This document shows positions 57,736 to 64,000 of a stretch of DNA of 64,000 bases, one piece after another; positions within the stretch are counted from its first letter, which is position 1; every line of letters starts with the position of its first letter. Below the pieces are notes generated by a model. The model did no database searches. It was not told the origin of the DNA and saw nothing but the letters and a program-made list of their open reading frames with translations. This stretch comes from Lolium rigidum (Eukaryota; Streptophyta; Magnoliopsida; Poales; Poaceae), in assembly GCF_022539505.1 (NCBI RefSeq), contig NC_061514.1, forward strand, positions 247,864,124 through 247,928,123, given 5' to 3'. The position numbers and the translations under genes were made by a program.

Positions 57736-58113
57736 TGTTTACAAGATCGGAATGAGATAAAGGAAAGGTCGCACAAATCCAACATGCAGGATAAGGAGAA
57801 ATCACAAGAAATTTAAGCAACCATGATTCACAATAATTCGAAAACCATACTAAAGAATCATAATCATTTCCATTTCAAATTTCCTTCTTTTAAAACTCTA
57901 TACTTATAATATGGGTCCACCCTAGGCCGTGTCCACCAACCGTCCCAAGATATTATTCGCAGACGATAGCGGCTTCTCCATTGATCCACGCCTCTTTTCC
58001 GCACATGCTGCGCCGCAATCGCGCAAGTTGCACCCTGACCGCCCTGCTATTTAGAGCGAGTGAGGTGAGAGCTAACAGTACTAGCTTACCCCAAAATAGC
58101 AGAAAAGATTCCC
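57736..58113 (+). other. Upstream region of the small heat-shock gene
   Basis: A short promoter, with the Harbinger element inserted about 380 bp upstream of the start codon. A TATTTAG sequence near 58050 may act as TATA. I could not identify a clear heat-shock element. Confidence 0.4.
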
Positions 58114-58675
58114 ATGGATTACCCGATTGAGCAGGTGCAGCAGCATCCAAGATTCCGAGCGGTCCATCCATGGCAGTGGTGGCAGTGGCAGCTCTCCCTC
58201 CTAGCTTCTTCCTCCTCGGCTCCGGCGACGCGGCCGCCCAACCACGTCAGCTGGGACGAGACCGCCGCCGCGCACCTCTACTCCGCCGACCTCCCAGGCA
58301 AGTAACTCGACTAGCTCCTGCTTTTCCTCTACTCATGCTTCTTCAATTTGGTTGTGACATGTTGGTGGTGTACTGGTGTTGGATATCACCATATCAGGCG
58401 TGAGGAAGGAAGAGATCAGGGTGGAAGTGGAGGACGGGAGGTACCTCGTCATCCGCACCGAGATGGACGCCGGGGACGCGGATGTCGATGGCCGCCGGAG
58501 CAGTTTCGCGAGGAAGTTCCGGCTACCGGGGATGGTGGACGCCGACGGCATCTCGGCCGAGTATGCCCACGGCGTGCTGACCGTGACGGTGCCCAGGATG
58601 CACACCCGGGCCCGGCCCGTGGTCAATCTCCTCGGGCCTGGTCCGGCCTGCGATTCCGTGGCTCGGGCAGCCTAA
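58114..58675 (+). CDS. HSP15.4-like: Class V (15.4-type) small heat-shock protein, 153 aa, GC-AG intron
   Basis: Two exons, 58114-58297 and 58398-58675, 154 codons with TAA. The N-terminal arm is short and Trp/Gln-rich ([10 protein letters not shown]). The alpha-crystallin domain (about residues 45-140) contains [18 protein letters not shown] and [20 protein letters not shown], then [12 protein letters not shown]. These match the layout of plant class V HSP15.4. Frame continuity demands splicing after CCCAG with donor GCAAGT and acceptor TATCAG. No GT donor gives the correct frame. Small heat-shock proteins bind unfolding clients without ATP; class V is thought to be cytosolic. The C-terminus lacks a clear I-x-I motif. 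Reading frame and GC-rich codons indicate a functional gene. Confidence 0.9.
58298..58299 (+). other. Non-canonical GC splice donor
   Basis: AG|GCAAGT is the textbook context for GC-AG introns, where a strong match around the donor offsets the C. The intron spans 58298-58397 (100 nt). Confidence 0.8.
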
Positions 58676-58910
58676 AGAACTCAAATGGAATACTATTCTG
58701 GAAATAGGAAATGGCAGATGATCAGAAGAATGTATCCTATAGTTTGTTTATTTAATTAATCTGAGTCTGCATGTGAACTTGTTAGGAATGGATAAGGTCT
58801 AGCATGTCAGAGTGTGCGGCCGACCGACAGTATCTTGTCATATTTTATCAGCTCATCTTTGTTTATGGCTGTAATTCTTTGTTTAACAAAGGGTTTATTT
58901 GTAGGGCTGT

Positions 58911-60076
58911 GCTACATCGAGGTCGACCTCGATTCCTGGTAAAACGAGGTCAGTCCGACCAGGTGGACTTTCCTTTTCTGGACCAGCGTGGGGACCACGC
59001 ACTTTCCTTTTTTTGGCCCACCGTGGGGACCCCCCGACGGCATACGAGCATCTCCCCCCCCGCAACTCCCACGTGAACGCCACTTTTTTGGGGACCGCAC
59101 CATAAAGCTACATCGGATCCCATCTTCTTCTTCCCTGCTACATGTGCGTTGGATCCCCATCTTCTTCTTCACCACGCCAAGAACGAGGGATGAACCAGGG
59201 AAGAACGAGTCACATCCGGATTCTTGAGAAAAAACTCCTCTCCTCTCGTCCAGTTCCGCCACCAGTCAATCCGCTACATCGATTCAATCAGCTTGATCGA
59301 GAGATCTGCTACATTGAGGAACGGATCCGCTACATACATATAGTTTCGGACCTGCTAGTTTCGGATCCGCTACATACATATAGGGAGAAAATCTGCTACA
59401 TTGAGGGAGGGATCCGCTACATCCGACGACTTGCGAGTCCGGGGAATCACCTCCGGCACCCCCTCCCCCTCGCTACATCGTCTATCCCTCCGCAAAAATT
59501 CGGTTGATCGGAGGTACTATCTTAACCAGATTACGTTACATGAACCTTTCCCTTTGCTACATCTAGTGAAAAATATAGTTGCCCCTTGTGGTTCATAGGA
59601 ACAGTTACATCTAGTGATTCTGTTACATGAACCTTTCCCTTTGCTACATCTAGTGAAAAATATGGCATCATCAAGTCTTTAAACAGCTATAGCTGCCACT
59701 AATGTATGTTACATGCACTTAGTAAGCTGACCTATCTACCGCCTTGGACAAAAGTAGTTGCCCACTAATGTAACTATAGTTACATGCCCCACGTTTCATG
59801 TGCCGAGAAAAATAAATTACTTGCTATGTTTACATGTGCCACTAATGTAACTATAGGACAAACAAAAAGTAACAAGTTTTAAAAAAAGAGCATAGGACAC
59901 AAAAAGATAGCATGTTAGAACACAGGATATAACACACAGAAAAAAGATGGAACACACAAAAGTAGATAGCATGTAGATAGCATGTAGAACACACAAAAGG
60001 GTAGGACAAACCATGTAGAACACACAAAGAAAAAAGCATGTAACTGGTAGACACAAAAGTTAGGGCAGAGCTACAT
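58911..60076 (+). repeat. Dense one-sided cluster of the heptamer G(C/T)TACAT
   Basis: GCTACAT starts at 58911, 59107, 59137, 59273, 59308, 59329, 59369, 59395, 59416, 59472, 59556, 59643 and 60070. GTTACAT starts at 59535, 59604, 59622, 59708 and 59779. That is 18 copies on one strand, where about 0.15 would be expected by chance. Part of it is local duplication (GATCCGCTACATACATATAG occurs twice; 59535-59576 equals 59622-59663), but many copies have different flanks. No protein role is apparent. Confidence 0.85.
59768..59785. repeat. Perfect 18-bp palindrome ATGTAACTATAGTTACAT
   Basis: Two heptamers of the cluster face each other around TATA. A half copy (ATGTAACTATAG) recurs near 59839. 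Confidence 0.9.
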
Positions 60077-60110
60077 GAGAGAACACTAGACTGCACCTCT
60101 ACATGCTAAT
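59880..60110. repeat. A-rich stretch with short repeats
   Basis: AGATAGCATGTAGA and CATGTAGAACACACAAA recur within about 60 bp, and the words AACACACA and AAAAAAG recur. No gene. Confidence 0.6.
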
Positions 60111-60419
60111 ACTGGTTATCAGTTCATACTGGTTTCCCATTAGTAAAGGTAGTACTGCATCTCATTTGGCCATACTTGGTTGCCATGACAGGTCACATGA
60201 TCTTTCCCCCTGGTTTTGCCTTGGGTTTCTACGGAAGATATTTACAACTTGCACTCGTAAAAAACAAAAAGGGAGAATGTTATTTAACCGAAGATTGTAA
60301 AAAACAGATGTAAAATTACTTTAGAAAAAATGTTGTGCAACCAAGAAATCTTAATGATTCATGTCATTGATTCCATGCGGATATTTGTTTTTGAAGAAGA
60401 ATGCCAAGGGCTCGCGGAT

Positions 60420-62890
60420 TTGAATATCGGTTTGGTGGCATTGATCTCAATGCAACTCCCGAAGCTAGTACATCAAGCGATCAACATGTCGGGCAGCCGC
60501 CGGAAGTCGGAGGCCATCGTGTCGATCCCCAAGGAGATGAAGCAGGTCCTTCAAACAATGATCGGCAAGGCTGATTCGCGTGCACGGATCTGGTGTTACA
60601 CTTTCCGGTGAGGAAAGCGATGGTGAAGCCGAGGTTGAGTCAACGCTCGAAGGATATGTTCCAAAGGTTCCATTTGTTGGCATGATGTTTGACACACTCG
60701 AACTAGCTTTGCGAGCACTACAACGGATATGCTCACCACATTGGTTTTTCGGTGAAGATAGAATCATCTAGGAGATGTGCTAAAGATGGTCAGCTAGATA
60801 AATATGTTTATGTCCGCAACAAATGCGGAAGCCTAGAGAAGAAGAAGCAGTCCCGAGTTAAGCGGAGAAACCGTAAGCTAACCGTGCCGACCGACCGCAA
60901 AGCAAAGCTTCGAGTAAAACGCGATGGTGATAGATGGAAAGTTACTCGGCTTGTCGAGGTTCATACACATGAGGTGATTGACAAGTTTGCGCTTAAGAAG
61001 TACTTGAGATCACACAACAAGATCCCTACGAGAAGAGAAAAAGTTCATTGACTTGTTGCATGAAGTCAACCTTTCTTCGGGAAGAATCATGGAAATCATG
61101 GGGGAGCTATATGGGAGCAAGCGGAATGTCCCATACAACAGCAAAACGAGTTAGTAACTACACTCGCAAAACTAGGGAACTATGACAGGATTAAAGATAT
61201 CCCGGGAGCTGCTAGAGTACTTTGAAGAAATCAAGAAAGATGATCCCAGATTTTTCTACAGGTTCAAGCTAGATGCAGAAAATAAAGTGGAGAACCTGTT
61301 CTGGGTGGATAGCAAAGCAAGAGATGTGTACCCCCTGTACAATGATTGTATTTCTTTTGATACAACATTCATGACAAACCAGTACAGCATGCCATGTGCT
61401 CCTTTCATTGGAATAAATAGATATGGTCAATCCATCCAGACTTGGTTGTGGTTTTGTGAGGAATGAATCTTCTCGTGAACTTTGTGTGGTTGTTTGAGCG
61501 GTTTTTAGAGGCAATGGATGGACTACATCCATTGAACATCATTACAGATCAAGATGCGAGTATCGGAACTGCTATCCTCATGGTGTTCATTGGCATCATA
61601 CACAGGTTCTGCAGGTGGCATATAATGCAAAAAGTACAGGAAAAACTTGGTACTTTTGTTGCTCAGAGAGAAGACTTGCGTTTAGAGTTCAATGATGTGA
61701 TTGACTACAGCATGACACCGGAAGAGTTTGAACAGCGGTGGGAAAATATGGTGGAAACGCATGGGGTTGCAGATAACACACATTTCCTTGACCTCTATGA
61801 TTTGCGTGAGTATTTTGTGCCAGCATATTTCCGCCACTGGTTTTTCCCGTTCCTTCAAACTACATCTAGAAGTGAAGGGTTTAATGCTGTTCTTAAGCAG
61901 TATGTTCATCCACATGATAGCCTTGTTCGTTTCTTCAAGCATTACATGAAACTACAGGAAAGAATTGATGTAACAGAAGATGCTCATGAGTTTGATGGTG
62001 ATGAGAAGACAGTCGGGCTTTGGGGGGACTTTCCCATGGAGAAGCGAGATCCTTCGGACATACACCACTGCCCATCTACCACCGCTTTCGGCTTGAGCTT
62101 CGCAAGATTACATCCTACAATGTTCGTGACATTGGTGTTACTGAACAAGGGAGCATTCATGAGGTTTTCCCAATACAAGGATCCGTGCGCGGGTACGGTA
62201 GGAGGAGTTATCGTGTCGATGCTTGATGTAGCTAATGGAATCTACAATTGTGAATGTTGCAAAATTAACGGGGATGGTATCCTGTGCTGCCATGCAATGA
62301 AAGTTATGTCACATCTAGGGATGGTTACAAAATACCCGGAGCACTACATCCTACCCGAGTGGTGTCTACCCCTCTCGACATAGTTGCACAGCGGGATGAG
62401 AGGCAAGAAAGGCCTGTTGGCCGAAGCTATCTAGAAAAGATATGAGATTGCTTAGATATGGTAACCTCTGCGGTGATTTTGCTAAGCTTGTCTGTTGGTT
62501 TAGCGGCCTCGAGAAAACTAATGAAATAGCTGAACGGCACATGAGAGCAATGGAGAAAGAGATGGCAGATTTGAAAAAGGCAAATGCTGATGCACTCAAA
62601 AAAGGAAGAGCGCCAAGCATGCGGTAAACACCAACACCGCTAATGATTCACGAGAAAGTGTACCTATGGAAGAAGATGCTGCTACTCGTGGAGAATCGGA
62701 AAGCTAGGAACCCACCAATGTCGGCGACAAAAGGGCGCCCGAGTTCAAAAAGAAAGAAAGGTGGTCTACGAGTCTACGAAACCAAAACAAGGTCTCCGTG
62801 GTGTGTGCAAGCAACCGGGTCACGATGCTCGTACGTGCGAGGTGCGACTAGCAAACCCAGAGAAGTACAGTTTGTTGGGCCTTTTTCATT
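60420..62890 (+). pseudogene. FAR1/FHY3-type MULE transposase, multiply frameshifted
   Basis: Pieces in all three frames, in order. Acidic leader (GIDLNATPEASTSSDQ). FAR1 DNA-binding domain (HYNGYAHHIGFSVKIESSRR, VPTDRKAKLRVKRDGDRWKV, HTHEVIDKFALKKYL). Transposase core (FFYRFKLDAENKVENLFWVD, FDTTFMTNQYSMPCAPFIGI, DQDASIGTAI, FCRWHIMQKVQEKLG, TSRSEGFNAVLKQYV). SWIM zinc finger (CECCKINGDGILCCHAMKVM). Coiled coil (RHMRAMEKEMADLKKANADA). Final zinc knuckle (VCKQPGHDARTCEVR). The FAR1/FHY3 family derives from Mutator-like transposases. Breaks near 60562, 60706, 61036, 61195, 61440, 61480, 62376 and 62438 rule out one protein. Whether it sits in a MULE with terminal repeats cannot be decided here. 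Confidence 0.85.
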
Positions 62891-63218
62891 GATTTGAAAA
62901 AAAAAGGAAAAAATATAAGAAGTGAAGGACATTGTGTTTGATTTAAAAATTATGTGGCTCATGTTACCTTGTCGAACAAATTTGTACGAGACCTTTTTGC
63001 GAATATTTAAATGATTTTTGAGACAGTATGTTTTCTGATGCGAAAAAATGTATCTTATGATTGACAACTTATACTTTATTGCATTTGCTGAATTCTTTTC
63101 GATATAGTAATAATAAAGTAACTATGTAAAGTCAGTATTGAAACATATGTAACATTTAAAAAATGAAAAAAAGAAGAAGAGCATGGTTAGAGATATGAAT
63201 TACCACTTGACACATTTG
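62891..63218. other. Spacer between FAR1 and Ulp1 sequences
   Basis: AT-rich, with the converging 3' ends of the two coding regions. No separate gene is seen. Confidence 0.5.
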
Positions 63219-64000
63219 CTAGACAAATAACTGCCAATTTGCTTTCTTCGTGAAACGTAACCATTTATCTGTGTACAACTTCCTGATGTTTGGAATGTCT
63301 TTCTGCGAGTACGTTGCTGGGGTCCTGCTTGGGCATGCTTCAAGATTCTTCAGTGTGAAAAAACCACAGTCATACCTGGGAGATGAAACACAGATAGTGT
63401 GAAGTTAAAAAGTGAAGTTACATTGTTCAGTCAGACTGTTAGAAAACAGCAGAAATGAAAAACCTATAGTAAAAAGTGAAGTTACATTGTTCCAAAAAAA
63501 AAAAATGCGTTATACACTTGAATTTAAAGAGAATTATGAAGCTTACCCATTGTTTTGGCGCGGGCTATCAATTATCTCTATAGGCCAGTCCATGATCTTT
63601 ATCTTTGAGTTGGAGTACTGTCTGGTCCAGTTAGTCTTTATGCCAGGCAATTAGCAAGTGGCAAGCGTGCATGTTTACGGCTCGGAATTGTTTCCTAGTG
63701 AATCATATATCTCGAACCTCCGAGCTTTGATGTTCGGGTTAACAAGCCGATAATGGCCTCGATGCATCCTTTGGTGTTCCAGGAAAAGCTTGAAGTGTAG
63801 GGAAACAAACCCGTAATGTAACAAAAAATATAGATGTGGAATTGTGATGAGGAATCGGAAAAGATAGAAAAACATTCTAGTAATAAAAATGTTTGATCGG
63901 GAAAATGATTAGTAATTAAAAAATCAGGTTAGCACTTACAATGTCTTTGTGATCCAATCTGTTTGATGGACTGTTTTCGAAACATCGGGTTACTTCCTTG
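63219..64000 (-). pseudogene. Ulp1-type (C48) cysteine protease-like exons, cut by the window edge
   Basis: The last exon (63375-63219) reads YDCGFFTLKNLEACPSRTPA, then SQKDIPNIRKLYTDKWLRF and TAG. It joins in frame across a GT-AG intron (63376-63546) to an exon ending MDWPIEIIDSPRQNNG. Further upstream (63770-63675) lies HYRLVNPNIKARRFEIYDS. Together these give the catalytic His (GHYRL), Asp (EIYDS), Gln (RQNNG) and Cys (YDCGF) of Ulp1/SENP proteases, which cut SUMO from proteins. Another exon ends at 63940 with a GTAAGT donor. The join between the His/Asp exon and the next does not keep frame, so decay or an unseen intron is likely. Such domains are often carried by grass MULE and CACTA elements. 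Confidence 0.65.

Noticed and set aside
57850..58113. Heat-shock element in the small heat-shock promoter
   Set aside because: GAA and TTC words are present but not in the required nGAAnnTTCn spacing.
1..64000. tRNA, rRNA or other RNA genes
   Set aside because: No cloverleaf-like or rRNA sequence was recognised by eye; a covariance-model scan would be needed to exclude them.

Overview
This 64 kb window is plant nuclear DNA, almost certainly from a grass of the Pooideae and most likely the wheat/barley tribe. Two intron-containing plant genes are clear (an RBP45-type RNA-binding protein and a DDX10/Dbp4-type DEAD-box helicase), and a small heat-shock protein has a class V plant layout. One LTR retrotransposon has LTRs that begin TGATACGTCTCC on its coding strand, a signature I associate with Triticeae gypsy repeats. 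About two thirds of the window is transposable elements stacked inside one another.

Layout. 1-1195: apparent last exon and 3' flank of an unrecognised plus-strand gene. 1201-12047: a complete Ty3/gypsy element of the Tat type (542/541 bp LTRs, ACGTG target duplication) on the minus strand, with a multi-exon antisense ORF on the plus strand. 12053-15856: low-copy-looking DNA with one small intronless gene (14034-14336). 15857-35745: a minus-strand LINE split by a Copia element (16053-34406). The Copia element is itself split by a 6.4 kb apparent solo LTR, a 758 bp hAT element and a 6 kb non-autonomous gypsy element. 35750-38300: intergenic DNA with short repeats.

38348-41900 holds RBP45 (plus, six exons) and 43534-47060 holds the RH32/DDX10-type helicase (minus, eight exons). 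The two genes converge, and both have a telo-box just upstream of the start codon. 47352-54137 is a second nest: a GC-rich MITE, then a Helitron containing a 4.5 kb hAT element that contains another Helitron. 54237-55100 is the 3' end of a plus-strand LINE. 55484-57732 is a complete PIF/Harbinger element with a two-exon transposase broken by one base. 58114-58675 is the class V small heat-shock gene, whose single intron has a GC donor.

58900-60100 is an unexplained cluster of the heptamer G(C/T)TACAT. It lies upstream of a frameshifted FAR1/MULE transposase gene (60420-62890). At the right edge, on the opposite strand, are exons of a Ulp1-type SUMO-protease-like domain.

The host genes act separately: RNA binding, ribosome biogenesis and heat-stress chaperoning. 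The transposon genes are mostly decayed. Exon boundaries of the three host genes were checked by reading-frame continuity across splice sites. Similarity statements rest on recognition of motifs, not on database searches.
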